From Canna indica (Eukaryota; Streptophyta; Magnoliopsida; Zingiberales; Cannaceae), in the NCBI GenBank assembly GCA_034359265.1, contig CP136891.1, positions 6,152,501-6,216,500 on the forward strand: a stretch of 64,000 bases of DNA. The letters are read 5' to 3'. The position numbers were made by a program, and so were the translations under genes. Shown here in pieces: positions 22,491 to 34,752 of the stretch. The notes under the pieces were generated by a model. The model was not told where the DNA came from and made no database searches. It worked only from the letters and a program-made list of their open reading frames with translations. Position 1 is the stretch's first letter. Each line of letters starts with the position of its first letter.

Positions 22491-23645
22491 ATGACTGCTC
22501 AACAGCCGAATACAGGGCTATTTGTGGGGCTAAACAAAGGCCATATCGTCACCAAGCGGGAGCTGCCTCCTCGCCCTTCCATTAGGAAAGGGGTATGACT
22601 TTTGCCATTTTATTTAATTTACTGACGTATTTATGTAAAAAGTTGAAAACAAATGTTACTTTTGTTGAAGTTACTTAGATTTATTTTTGTTGTTTCTCTT
22701 TGAGACTATTCATCTAGGATAAAAATTGCAGACTTTGAGGCCTTTTTTGTTACAAATCATATTATGATTTGGGTTGTAATTTGATGTAATTGTTATATTA
22801 TTATCTGTATTTCCAGTCACCTCTAATGAAAAATATATGGACAGTGCTTACTAAAAAAAGAAAGAACGCTTTTACAACTTACAAATTTTTAATCTAAATA
22901 AATATGATGTCATTATTTCATTGAGTTCACTGTATAAACCAAATTCTACTGTTAGTTCCAAATTCACTGCATTTTGTGTTGATTCTATATATGATTTCAA
23001 CCTTTTGCAGAAGACAAGCAAAAGAGTGCACTTCGTGAAAAATGTTATCAGGGAGGTTGCTGGGTTTGCACCTTACGAGAAGAGGATCACTGAGCTTCTT
23101 AAAGTCGGGAAGGACAAGCGGGCACTCAAAGTGGCAAAGAGAAAGTTGGGAACACACAAGCGGGCCAAGAAGAAGCGTGAGGAGATGGCAAATGTTCTCA
23201 GAAAAATGAGGTCAGTGTTTCTGTTGTAAGCTAAGCCAGAAATACAATTTTCAAACATTTACAGACTTGTAGTTGTAAGTGATCCGGAAATCTCAAACAA
23301 TTCATATTTAGAATCATATAGTTTCAAGCCCTTTCGGGAATGTTATTTCTTATGGTGTTGCTTTGTATTGTGGTCTAAATTAGCAGTACAAAGCACTGAC
23401 TAATATCCAATATAGGCTAAATTCTCAGTTGGAAAACGGTAAGAACCTAGTGAGAAACAATTTTTTTCCGATACTCATTTTGGCTAATTTCCTATTATTA
23501 TGCTATTTATTGACAAAGATCATTGTGTTGTTAGATGTCATAATCTTCACTAGCTTCTGTTCCATCGGGTGGCTTACCCGTAATTAACCTTTTACTATGG
23601 ATTATGAATTGCAGGTCCGCTGGAGTGAGTGATAAGAAGAAATAA
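22491..23645 (+). CDS. RPL36: 60S ribosomal protein eL36, 110 aa
   Basis: Structural protein of the large cytosolic ribosomal subunit. Exons 22491-22592, 23011-23210 and 23615-23645 join with GT-AG introns to give 110 residues, matching the plant family length. Family marks are [14 protein letters not shown] (residues 8-21), [20 protein letters not shown] and the basic [20 protein letters not shown]; it ends in DKKK. The start is the ATG after a (GA)n leader, in the usual family position. Upstream is an eEF1A promoter and first exon rather than an unrelated promoter (20231-21102), so transcription may start there and splice to the acceptor at 22466. The reading frame is intact and the gene looks functional. 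Gene identity is near certain; promoter usage is inferred. Confidence 0.95.
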
Positions 23646-23805
23646 AGTGTCGTTGTAATAGAAGATGGTCCACTGAGATATAAACATTTTAGCTTATCTT
23701 TTTAGCCTGGTAGTTCTTTGTGTCTTTGGTGCTGAGTTTCTAAATGTTGAGGTTATTGATTCCGAAAGTATTGGTCGGATTATGGTGTAGAAACCTTTAC
23801 TTTGA
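23646..23805 (+). other. eL36 3'UTR
   Basis: T-rich 3' sequence after the stop. The polyadenylation site is not clear. Confidence 0.4.
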
Positions 23806-24725
23806 TATGGTTTAAATGCAGATGTTTGATTTATATCTTCTACGTGTGATCTACATTTTTCTATTTGATGCCAGATATCATGAGAACTTTTTAATTTTGA
23901 AAGGAAAAATAAAGAAATTGTTCTATGCTCAAGTGTGCAGAAGAATTTAATTTTTGATTGATTTTTCAAATGGCAGAAAATAAAAATATGATGATATAAC
24001 AATATTATACTGCTATTAAGTAATCTTAAAACTAACCTAGTACTGTCGAGGTCTTATATATTCTAATTTTTCTAATTATGTTTTATATTTCTATCAATAT
24101 CTCATAATTTATTTTCAATTAATTATAGAGAGTCATATAATTCTAATACCCTTTCAAAAAGAGGGGCCTATCACAACGTCCTCAATCCTTGTAATCTTCC
24201 TCACTTTCTACTTTATTTTTGTTCATTGTTGGGACTTATCAAACCAAATGCAATTTTGCTCGGGGCTTTGAAAGCTTCACTCGATCATATAAGAATATTA
24301 ACATCCTTATTTATTATAATAGATTTCTCAATTATGGATATGATATCGGCAAGATTAGTCGTCTCGTTCCATACTGCGCAAAATCTTACAAGATTTCGCG
24401 AGATATTATTGTACACTATATACAAACACGACGCATAAAAAAATATATTTCTGATTCTAATTTTCATATACACATATGATTATTTTTTACTCGCGTTAGA
24501 GTGTTTTTGCAGGTCTTTTACCGAAACTGCATTTAACCCGTCGATGCGTTGGATCTATCACCTTGATTCCATGCAAGAACATATAATATTGCGAATAAAG
24601 TCAAATAAAATAAAATATTTGAAAAAAAACAAAACAAAAGTTAGAAGAGAAACGTATGAAGATCCAAATGTGAAAAACAATACTTTATTTTCAAAAAGAA
24701 GAGGGTTTGTTTGATTAACGAAACT
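23806..24725 (+). repeat. eL36 3' flank / start of duplicated unit C
   Basis: Starts TTTAAATGCAGATGTTTGAT and is repeated at about 60810-61340, upstream of eEF1A copy E. From about 24180 it is also similar to 19004 onward. It shows that copy E was produced by duplicating a segment that began in the eL36 3' flank. Confidence 0.7.
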
Positions 24726-26320
24726 AGGTGCTGTTTGGTTAGCGAAATTTATTTTCTAGTTTGGTTTCAGTGAAATTGAAAACTTGGTTTCGAAAACTTG
24801 GTTTTGGTTTCTAGTTTTCAGTTTTCTGAAAACGCGTTTGGTTAATAAAAATAACATCAGTTTTAGTTAGTTGAAATCAGTAAATATTTATTTGATTATA
24901 AAAAATAATATTAATTTTCCTTGAACATTTTTAGTAGTAATTAAATGTTTAGTTAGTTTACAAAATTAAATATTTGTTAATATGGTTACAAAATATTTAA
25001 ATGATTTAATTAATTAAGTTATTGGTAATTTAAGATTTTTTTGTTCAATTAGATATAAAATTTAATTAATAGTTATTATAAAATTTCAAAAAAAAAATAA
25101 GTCCAATGATCTAAAATTAGGTTTGATTAAATTATAAATAGACCAATTTTAAGAAAATTGAGTTATTTAAAATTTGGGTTTGAGTCAATTAGATATAATT
25201 TGGTTTAATTATTTTATAAATTTAAGATAAAAGTTTGAGTTAAAAATGATGATTTTTATTTTTATTTTTAAAAATTCGATATAGTTTGATTTATTTTTAA
25301 ATTAATTAATTTTATAAAAAAATATTTATAATTACAAAGTTGTCACAACATTTTTGATAACGAAACCGACAGTCTCGAAACCACAGAAAACAACATTCTG
25401 TTGTTTTCATTTTTATTAAGAAAACTGGTTTCGTTTTCATTCTGGTTTCGATTCGGTTTCACGAAAATACTAAACCAAACACGTTTTCGTAAGCAGTTTT
25501 GGTTTCAGTGAAACTGAAACCATGAAAACAGACTTGGTTTCGCTAACCAAATATGCCCTTATGATTTCGGTTTCATTGAAACCAGCACTGTTTACGAAAA
25601 TGTGTTTGGTTCAGCGTTTTTATGAAATTGAATCGAAATCAGAATAAAATTAAAATTAGTTTTCTTAATAAAAACAAAAACATTACAATGATATTTTCTG
25701 TGGATTCGAGACTGTCGATTTTGTTATCAAAATGCACTGACAATTTTGTAATTATATTTTTTTTACAAAATTAATTAATTTAAAAATAAATTAAATTATA
25801 TCTAATTTTAAAAAATCATCATTTTCAACTCATACTATTATATTAAATTTCAAATTAATTAAATCAATTTATACGTAATTGACTCGAATCCAAATTTTAA
25901 ATAACTCAATTTTCTTAAAATTAATCTATTTATAATTTAATCAAAACTAATTTTAAATCATTGGACTTATTTTTTCTTAAATTTTATAATAATTGTTAAT
26001 TAACTTTTATATCTAATTGAACAAAAAAAATCTTAAATTATCAATAAATCATATAAATATTTTATAGCAATATTAGCAAACATTGAATTTGTAAATTAAC
26101 TAAATATTTAATTACTGATAAAAAATATTCAAGGAAAATTAATATTATTTTTTATAACCAAATAAATATTCACTGGTTTCAATTAACAAAAACTGATGTT
26201 GTTTTCATTAACCAAACACGTTTTCAGAAAATTAAAAACCAAAATCAAGTTTTCGAAACTAAGTTTTCAATTTCAATGAAATCAAATTAGAAAATAATTT
26301 TCGCTAACCAAACCGCACCT
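24726..26320. mobile_element. Compound inverted MITE pair (tail-to-tail)
   Basis: The left copy (24726-25560) starts AGGTGCTGTTTGGTTAGCGA and ends TTTCGCTAACCAAATATGCC. The right half (25561-26320) is its reverse complement, ending TTCGCTAACCAAACCGCACC, but lacks its own inner terminus. The whole is a 1.6-kb palindrome with arms near 760 bp. A single copy of the same family lies at 55855-56665. It is absent from the homologous flanks at 19 kb and 61 kb, so it arrived after that duplication or was lost there. Confidence 0.75.
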
Positions 26321-28685
26321 GAGAGTGCGAAGGGGTATCGGGTAGATTCCAAATCGATTGGAATTTACTCGGATCAGGTAGGTTCCAAGTAGATCCAAAT
26401 ATAATTCCGATGAAGTCCATGATAAAAATTAAGAAACCTATTAAAATTAGTTGGTTTCGTGCACAACACATCGAGTACCTAGAATCGAAACCAAAATTGA
26501 TACCTAGAATATGAATTATGGAGCATGTAAATGAACAAGTCCAACAAGGGACCCGAAACCGATAAATGAACATATTCTAATAAGATATTTGAAATTTATA
26601 AAATGAATAAATTTTAATAAAGTAATCGGAACCTATAAATAAATTATGAAAGTGTTCTAAGTATCGAGAACTTGTACATGGAGCATGTAATTGAATATGT
26701 TCCAATATTTTTTTGGTAAGCAAAAATTAAATTTCAAAAACTGAGTACGATTGTGTGATTACGTTAAATCACGTACAATTGAATATAAATAATTCATTTA
26801 TTCTTACCTCTGAAATTTAAGGTTTAATTATCCTACTAACTGTAGGTTTCAACTTTTATATGAAATCAAATTGAGTCAAGTTATTTGAATTTTTTCAAAC
26901 AGTAAGTGACATTCAGATTTGGATTGAGTCAATCGTAATTGAGCAATTATCCAAAATTATAATTTGGATATAAGAATTTTTTAAATTTTTAAATTTATAA
27001 TATGGATTATAATTTTCTCATACTCATAACTAAATGGTCAAAGTCACGACAGACCCATACTAGGGCCAAGGGGATTATTGGCCCCTGAAATTTTCCAAAA
27101 TATTAAATATTAAATATGATTTGATAATTTTCTAAGGGGGTCATTGTTATTATTAATTTTAACTTATATCATTAATGTATTCATAACCGAGTGATTAGTT
27201 GTTTTGATTATTTACTTATAGATCTTATGTTCGAATCTTTTTTCTTCTATATTCATTATTTATCTTTTTTCGTAACGGCTAATATAAAATCTGATTTTTT
27301 AATTAAAAAAATCTAAAAATTTATTTATTAATTTCTCACTTAACTTCAAAATTTTCTCTATTAGTTTATAAGCTAGATTCTAAATTTTATCTATTAGTTT
27401 TTTACATCTAAAGCTCTCATGTTGATTTAATTTATTTTTAATATTATTTTCTATACTATTATTCAAGCTCATACTATAAAGTTGTGTGAACTTTTGCGTA
27501 TGAGTTATTCAATATATGATTGAATAATTAATTTTCTCATCAAACATCTAAGAAAATGAATAAAAAATATGTTATATTTCATCATGATTGTGAAATTTAT
27601 TTAATTTAGAATCCAAATCTAAATACATCTATATTAAATATATAATACATCTTCACATTGTCAAGTTAGTTTTTATTTTTAATGTGATATTAAGTACTAT
27701 TAATGCAACAAAAAATAATTATTTTTCTGTATGTATTTATAATTTTATTAATTTCTTACTAACTTTTTAATTTTCTTCATATAACTTCATAAAGTTGGCA
27801 CTCGAGATGAGTAAAACGACGACCATATTATAGTAGAACATGCTTTGGATAATTTAGATGGAAGAATTTTTACAATAGCTTTAATTATTTTTAATTAAAA
27901 TATTTTAGTAATATTTTTAAAATATAAAAATAGAAAAAGAAATTTGTACTATTATAAATTGTGATTTTAATTAACAAATTTAAAAATAAAAAGTTAAAAT
28001 AATATTTATTAAATTTTTATATCTTAAATTAGGCCACTCCTCATTGAAATTTCTGCATTAGTCACCGGCCAAAGTATTGAGTTTGTCATCCATTTCAAAA
28101 TATGATTCTCTTTTACTAATTAAATATTTTTTAAATTTTTTTAAAGTGGTTCAAGATAAAATATTTTTATTATTATTCATAATATTTTTTATTAATTTAT
28201 ATTAATATTATAGTAGATAAAAAAAGTATTTTAGTGGCTAAGAATAATAATATTTTATTTTAAAAATATTTAAATATTTAAATTATATATTTGTTAAGTA
28301 AAATACAACGTGAATTAATTTTTTAATAATCATTGTTGTAATTTTTTAGTGTAAAATTTATTTAGTAGATAAACTTATTAGTTTTTTGCCAAAGTATTTA
28401 CGCGCATAAATTTATAAAATAATAATATTATTAGTTAAATAAAATTTTATCGACTATAATATTATTATAAATTACTGAAAAGAATTATTATGAATAATAA
28501 AAAATATTTTATTTTGAATCAATAATTTTTTTTTAAAAGAGTCTTTAATTAGTAAAAGAAAAAATCATGTTATGAAATAGAGGGTAAATTCGGAATTTTA
28601 ACCATTTAATTATGAATTTAGAAAAATTAGAATTTATATTATGAATTTAGAAAAATTTTAGGTTCAAATTATGATTTTAGTTAAT
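26321..28685 (+). repeat. Duplicated flank upstream of eEF1A copy C
   Basis: 26326-26780 is a diverged hAT-like palindromic repeat shared with 19610-20040 and 61345-61640 (GGTAGGTTCCAAGTAGATCC variants). 26800-26940 is shared with about 20095-20225 and 61760-61905 (TTAAGGTTTAATTATCCTAC). The rest is AT-rich and matches 61920-62660 in part. No gene. Confidence 0.55.
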
Positions 28686-28979
28686 TGCTCGTCATAATTC
28701 ATGATTCATAAGGATTTTTTCCCCATCGGATCAGAAACCAACGGCAAATGTCCGATCACAATCGTGCTCATCTGAAGCAACCGGAGGCGCCGCCACCTCG
28801 TTTATTACATTGACTCATTTACCCCACAATTGGGGCGAACCCCAAGGGTGATTTCGTAATAAGCTCCTCCATAAGTATTCGGGCTAGGGCTTTTCATCCC
28901 TCCCTCTCCTCGTGGCGACGCTGTTGCTGCCGCCGCCGATTGTTTTCTTTCTCTCTTCGTTTCTTCTCTGAGCTCTTTG
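28686..28979 (+). promoter_or_regulatory. eEF1A copy C promoter and non-coding exon
   Basis: Same cassette as copy A with small changes: GGAGGCGCCGCCACC for GGACGCGCCGCCACC, and CGAACCCCAAGGG where A has the telo-box. The non-coding exon ends in TTTG before GTGAGC at 28980. Confidence 0.75.
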
Positions 28980-29762
28980 GTGAGCATTTTCTCCTTCCAT
29001 CTATTCTTTTTAACAGATCATCGTTTTTTTCTTATCTAATAAGCTTTAGGAACTGTGGTTCTTCTTTTGGTTTTTGCTCTCATGATGTAGGTTATCATAT
29101 TATGTTATCTTAGCTTTCGGTTATCGCGAATTGCCTGGTCATCCTTGTATTTGCTATTTTAATCTATTAACCGAATTGTGTATTGACTTTTCAAGCTATA
29201 TCCTTGAAAATCTTACCTCAGTAAGGTTTGACAGGTTTTTCATTAATATTGAAAGAGTGTTAGCTTACCTATTGTCTGATCTGAGTGATTTACCAGTGTG
29301 ATCCTTAGTACCATTACATAAAAAAAAACGATGAAAAAAATTGAAGACTTGCAATTGCTCTTAGCAGAGTTCTTGCTAACTTTAGATTTTGATTGGAGTT
29401 CCATTCGCAGGTAATTGGTACTTGTAGTCTATAGATTAAAGTGGCGATGCACTATTGTCTGAATAGTTCTAGTTTGTAATGGTAGTTCTACATCTTCAAT
29501 GTTATATTTTGATTAAGAAATTCTATCGTCAGTGCTATATCAGATTTGATAGATTTCAAAACTACAAAAAAAATTGCATTGATAGGTAGCTAGTCTTCAT
29601 GTAAATTTATATGCTAAGTTATTGTGACAATAGTGATAAAAGATATTGTTTTTTAGATCTATATATCAATTGTGATAAATTATTGCAACAATGTTGATGT
29701 CATTAGACTGTTTTGGATGTGTTACTCATAAGCACGACTGATTTCTGTCTGTTGCAATATAG
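28980..29762 (+). other. Leader intron of eEF1A copy C
   Basis: GTGAGC donor at 28980, acceptor GCAATATAG at 29761-29762. Contains a conserved 80-bp open stretch at 29331-29410 ending in a potential donor (CGCAG|GTAATT). Confidence 0.75.
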
Positions 29763-29771
29763 ATTTCAAGA

Positions 29772-31209
29772 ATGGGAAAGGAGAAGGTTCACATTAGCAT
29801 TGTGGTCATTGGCCATGTCGATTCTGGGAAATCGACAACAACTGGTCATCTGATATACAAACTTGGTGGGATTGATAAGCGTGTGATTGAGAGGTTCGAG
29901 AAAGAAGCTGCTGAAATGAACAAGAGATCTTTCAAGTACGCCTGGGTGCTTGACAAGCTCAAGGCTGAGCGTGAGCGTGGTATTACTATTGATATTGCTC
30001 TCTGGAAGTTTGAGACCACCAAGTACTACTGCACTGTCATTGATGCTCCTGGACATCGTGATTTCATCAAGAACATGATTACTGGAACTTCTCAAGCTGA
30101 TTGCGCTGTCCTTATTATTGATTCAACAACTGGTGGTTTTGAAGCTGGAATCTCCAAGGATGGACAAACTCGTGAGCATGCGCTCCTTGCTTTCACTCTT
30201 GGTGTTAAACAGATGATTTGTTGCTGTAACAAGGTGAGTGTTTGACATGCAATTGCATATTTAGATGATCTCCATATTTTTTTTGATTTTGAGTTATTTA
30301 TCAAAATATGTGTTTTATATCTGACAGATGGATGCTACAACTCCTAAATACTCGAAGGCACGGTATGATGAAATTGTGAAGGAGGTTTCATCCTATCTGA
30401 AGAAGGTTGGTTATAATCCCGATAAGATTCATTTTGTCCCCATCTCTGGTTTCGAAGGTGACAACATGATCGAGAGGTCCACCAACCTTGATTGGTACAA
30501 GGGCCCCACACTTTTGGAAGCTCTTGACCTGATCAATGAGCCCAAGCGCCCCTCGGACAAACCCCTTCGTCTTCCCCTTCAGGATGTTTACAAGATTGGA
30601 GGAATCGGAACTGTTCCTGTTGGTCGTGTTGAAACAGGAATCATAAAGCCGGGAATGGTTGTTACCTTTGGTCCTTCTGGCCTTACAACTGAAGTCAAGT
30701 CTGTTGAAATGCACCATGAGGCACTCCTGGAGGCTCTTCCGGGTGACAATGTTGGTTTCAATGTGAAGAATGTTGCTGTAAAGGATCTGAAGCGTGGTTT
30801 TGTTGCCTCAAACTCAAAGGATGACCCAGCAAAGGAAGCTGCCAACTTTACTGCACAAGTTATCATCATGAACCACCCTGGTCAAATTGGCAATGGATAT
30901 GCACCTGTGCTTGATTGCCACACCTCACACATTGCTGTCAAGTTTGCAGAGCTTCTTACTAAGATCGATAGACGATCTGGCAAGGAGTTGGAGAAAGAGC
31001 CCAAGTTCCTTAAGAATGGAGATGCTGGTTTGGTGAAGATGATTCCTACAAAGCCAATGGTTGTGGAGACTTTCTCTGAGTATCCTCCCTTGGGTAGGTT
31101 TGCTGTCAGAGACATGAGGCAGACTGTTGCTGTTGGTGTCATCAAAAGTGTTGAGAAGAAGGATCCCACAGGAGCTAAGGTTACCAAAGCAGCTCAGAAG
31201 AAGAAATGA
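29772..31209 (+). CDS. EF1A: Elongation factor 1-alpha (eEF1A), copy C, 447 aa
   Basis: Exons 29772-30233 and 30328-31209, with a 94-bp intron at the same place as copy A (between K154 and M155). All GTPase motifs are present ([17 protein letters not shown]) and the protein is full length. Versus copy A: S9 for N, D168 for E, H189 for P, S230 for L, S271 for T, A330 for S. S9 and H189 are unusual for plant eEF1A; at 168, 230 and perhaps 271 copy C is the more typical one. S9 is shared with copy E, so C and E are sister duplicates. The frame is open and very probably functional. Confidence 0.96.
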
Positions 31210-32009
31210 AGCTTTAATAAATTTGAATTATTGTTGTTTGGAGTCATTTGCATTCGTGGTAAGAGTCAAAGTAGGTTTCATATTTGTGGGTTCATAGGTT
31301 TTCTTTCTGGCGTCTGGATGCAGAACTTGCTTCTTCATGTGCGGTGGCAGTATCGAGGGGTTCTTGTAGTTTTTTCGATTTGTCCTCAGTTTTGAGTCTT
31401 TAGATTGAGTTCAAAATTTGAGGTGATACAGTGTTTTTGGCCGGATTTGGATGTTTGCTACTCTTTTATTTCATGCAATTTTGCTATTTTCTTTAGAATG
31501 ATCACATTTTTTTCTCGTAGCAAAGTTGTTTTTGAATTACGTTTGATTTATTGCGATTAACCTAATAACTTATTACTCTCTGGATTACCATTTACTTAAG
31601 GTGAACCCATGTTTAAAGTTTTGGTTCCAAAATTTCTTATTGGTAACCTAAAGCGCTTAGAATTTTTTGTTTTATCATGAAAATAAGTTGTTTCTTATTG
31701 GTATCCCATGGCTTGCTGGTAATTATCTTACTTCCAGAATATCCGAGAAAACAAATTGTGGATCATGCCCTTCATTTTGGTGGATTTCTTGATTTTATTG
31801 TTTAGAAATATATTTTGAGTGGATATATTCAATATTTCAATAATTGGCGATTTTTGAATTAGACATCTGACAATAGTTGTTCTAACAAAATTTCTATAGT
31901 TATGGATTTTGAATTAGAAGTCTGATGATGATTGTTCTAACTTTTTGTTCGAAAACTGAAAGCAATTTTGTAGGTCATTAATTTTCGACTTGTTTATTTG
32001 TTGGACCTA
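31210..32009 (+). other. 3'UTR and 3' flank of eEF1A copy C
   Basis: The first 250 bp match the copy A 3'UTR in patches; the rest is T-rich with no further gene signal. Confidence 0.45.
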
Positions 32010-34752
32010 AAATATTGGGTTATTAGTTGAAAATTACTTCAAATTTTGCAATGTGAGATTTTTCGCTAATTTGGTGGTGCCGCGAACAAGAAATAATTTA
32101 AAAATAATATCACCTCATATTCATACACTTAAGACCCTAATAAGCTCCCTTGAAGCATCATACCCGCCACACCTCACTTGTGCTGCTCCTTCCCCTCGAT
32201 CACTATGTCGATACTCCCTCGCCTTGTTGCTTCCCTTGTTGTGCCACGTTTTTGCTCTCCCCCATCCCCTGCTTGATCTCACGGACTTGATAGAAGAAGT
32301 AGAACATCTCACTCCACCAACATCTCTGCCACCCAATTGCTCGGAATGGAGAGACGAGGAGGAACCTTGTAATGCACTCGAGATGACACGAGTTCTTGGA
32401 GTGCATTCAAGTTGGAAGATTGTTTTTCGAAACGATTTTGATTTGGACTTGAAGCCTTCCAATTCTATATTCTTTGGACTCATCAAATTTGTATCTTTTC
32501 TTTGATGCCACGCCCTAGCATTTGACTACCCTGACATTAAACCTTTCTTGGAAAAAGAGAATAACAGACAAAGAAGATAATCCAAAAATCAAAGGGAAAA
32601 CGTATAAAAATGCTCCTGACTTTTTCTCGCGGGTAGAAAAATACTTATAATATTTTTTGGGATTAAAAATATCACTCACGGTATGAATTGAGTACAAAAA
32701 TGTCCATATAGGTAAAATGTGTTAGTTGAGAGTTAACGGAGCTGACGTAGCTGATGACTAAGACTGATGACGTGGCCAAGACGTTTTCTCACGAGTACTA
32801 AAATATTTTCTCACGAGTACAAAAATGCCCATAACGTTTTCTCACGGGTACAAAAATACCCCTAACATTTTCTCACCGATGTAAAAATACCTCTAACGTT
32901 TGTTTTGGACCTAAAATACCCCTAAGGTTATTGAAAATGGTATAAAAATAACATCATGCTGCAAAATTCGTGCCCGCCCAAGCCGGCTCGGCCTGACCCA
33001 AAAAAAATGTACCAGTTCGGCTTTCGTGTTCGGCCCAGCTTGAAAAAAATTCGTGCACGGCCCTGTTCGGCCCGAAAAAATTTGGGTCGGGCTGTGCATG
33101 AATTATTTTGGGCCGAGTCGGGCACGATTTTTTTCGGGCCTGGCCGAGGACGAATTTTTTGGGCCGGACCGAAAAAAATTGTGTCTGACTCGGCCTAAAA
33201 AAATTCCTGCCCGGCCCGGCCCGAATTTTTTCGGGCCAAGTCGGGCACGATTTTTTTTTGGGTCGGGCCAAACAGGGCCGTGCATGAATTTTTTCAGAGC
33301 GGGCCGGGCATGATACGAATTTTTTTCGAGCTGGGCCGGACACGAAAGCTGGACTGGGTACGATTTTTTTGGGTCAGGCCGAGCCGGTTTGGCCGGGCAC
33401 GAATTTTACAGCGTGATGTTATTTTTGTACTATTTTCAATAACCTTAGGGGTATTTTAGGCCCAAAACAAACGTTAGAGGTATTTTTGCATCGGTGAGAA
33501 AATGTTAGGGGTATTTTTGTACCCGTGAGAAAATGTTAGGGGCATTTTTGTACCCGTGAGAAAACGTCAGAGGCATTTTAGTACCTGTGAGAAAACGTCT
33601 TAGCCACATCATCAGTCCCATTCATCAGTCACGTTAGCTCCGTTATCTCTCAACTAACACCGTTTACCTATAGGGGCATTTTTATATCCAATTCATAACG
33701 TGAGGGGTATTTTTGATCCTAAAAAAACGTTAGGAATATTTTTGTACTCGCGAGAAAACGTTGGGGCCATTTTTGTACCTTTTCCCAAAATCAAATATTG
33801 TGTTTGTCAATTTGAATCGAGAAACATAGAGGGAGTGAGAATGAATATAAAATAAAATTTTGACGATTACATTCTTACAAACGATCTCCGGTGGTTGAAT
33901 TCTTCGTGTTGTCGAGACCTTGTGGCAAATTGAGCTCTTATAAGAGTGTGTAATCGGCGATGCGCAATGGTTGCTTGCTTTCTCACAAGGAAGCCTCTAG
34001 CGAGAGCCTGCAACTTGACCAAAGCTTCGATAGTTCTTTTCCTATTTAAACCAAGTGAAGAGGGATGACTAAGTAATCACACGTAAAACAAACTGAACCT
34101 TGTTGCGAAATTCAAAACATTTGGCCTCACCAAGTGGTTGCGAACGCCATTTGAATCTTAACAGTGGCGATCCATCACTCGTAGCTTGCTACCCTCTGAA
34201 GGCTCTTTAGACGTACCATTGGCACATGTGCCAATGACCACCACAACCGTGATTGTGTGCTTGCTACCCTCCTCTCCATCGTCGTAGAACGACCTTAACC
34301 ACGCCTATGATATTCCCCACCATTTGCTCGACATTGCCGATTTGCTAGAAGAAGCAGATCATTTTGACTCCATCAACATCTCTACCTCAATCAACATTTC
34401 ACTGTGAAGATGAGGCACAACGAGGGAGGTGATTGCGGTGGGCAAGGAACGCCAACGTCGTGGTTGAAGGGCAATAGTAGCACGAGTGAGGTGTGATGGG
34501 AAGGGTGCTTCAAGGGTAGTAGCTGCACGAGGCAGAACGAGTGAGGTGCGGATGAATATAACGTGACATTATTTTTAAATTATTTTTAGTTCGTCACGTG
34601 ACCAAGTTAGCCAACAATCTCACTGTTCGTAGACAACAAACCATTATTGAACTCATTCGTAAGTTTATATATACTATTGAGACCAATTAAAAGATTGGTC
34701 ACTAATGAAAATTTCACCAAAGTTGAAATTATTTTTAGCTAATAACCCTAAA
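32010..34752. mobile_element. Possible older long-TIR element hosting a nested foldback
   Basis: The left edge (GGGTTATTAGTTGAAAATTAC at about 32018) and right edge (complement of GGGTTATTAGCTAAAAATAA, ending about 34752) are inverted matches. Further in, 32080-32190 and 34530-34600 are also inverted (ATTATTTTTAAATTATTT). Internal pieces such as TAGAAGAAGTAGAACATCTC (about 32290) and TAGAAGAAGCAGATCATTTT (about 34340) are direct repeats. Ends and class are uncertain. Confidence 0.4.
32594..33786. mobile_element. Palindromic Mutator-like foldback element with 9-bp TSD
   Basis: Begins GGGAAAACGTATAAAAATG and ends CATTTTTGTACCTTTTCCC. It is flanked by a perfect direct AAAATCAAA (32585-32593 and 33787-33795), the 9-bp duplication typical of Mutator-like elements. 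Nearly the whole 1,193 bp is one palindrome. The outer arms carry tandem variants of AAAATGCCCCTAACGTTTTCTC. The inner part is a GC-rich run of GGGCCGGGCACGAATTTTTT variants. It has no coding sequence; the open frames it shows are by-products of the repeats. Confidence 0.85.

Noticed and set aside
32053..32505. A 150-codon plus-strand open frame
   Set aside because: No recognisable domain, lies inside a likely transposon remnant, and equal-quality frames exist on the other strand.
32911..33343. Several overlapping open frames rich in Arg/Pro/Ala on both strands
   Set aside because: They come from the GGGCCGGGCACG repeats in the palindromic foldback; the same length appears on both strands and no protein family is recognisable.
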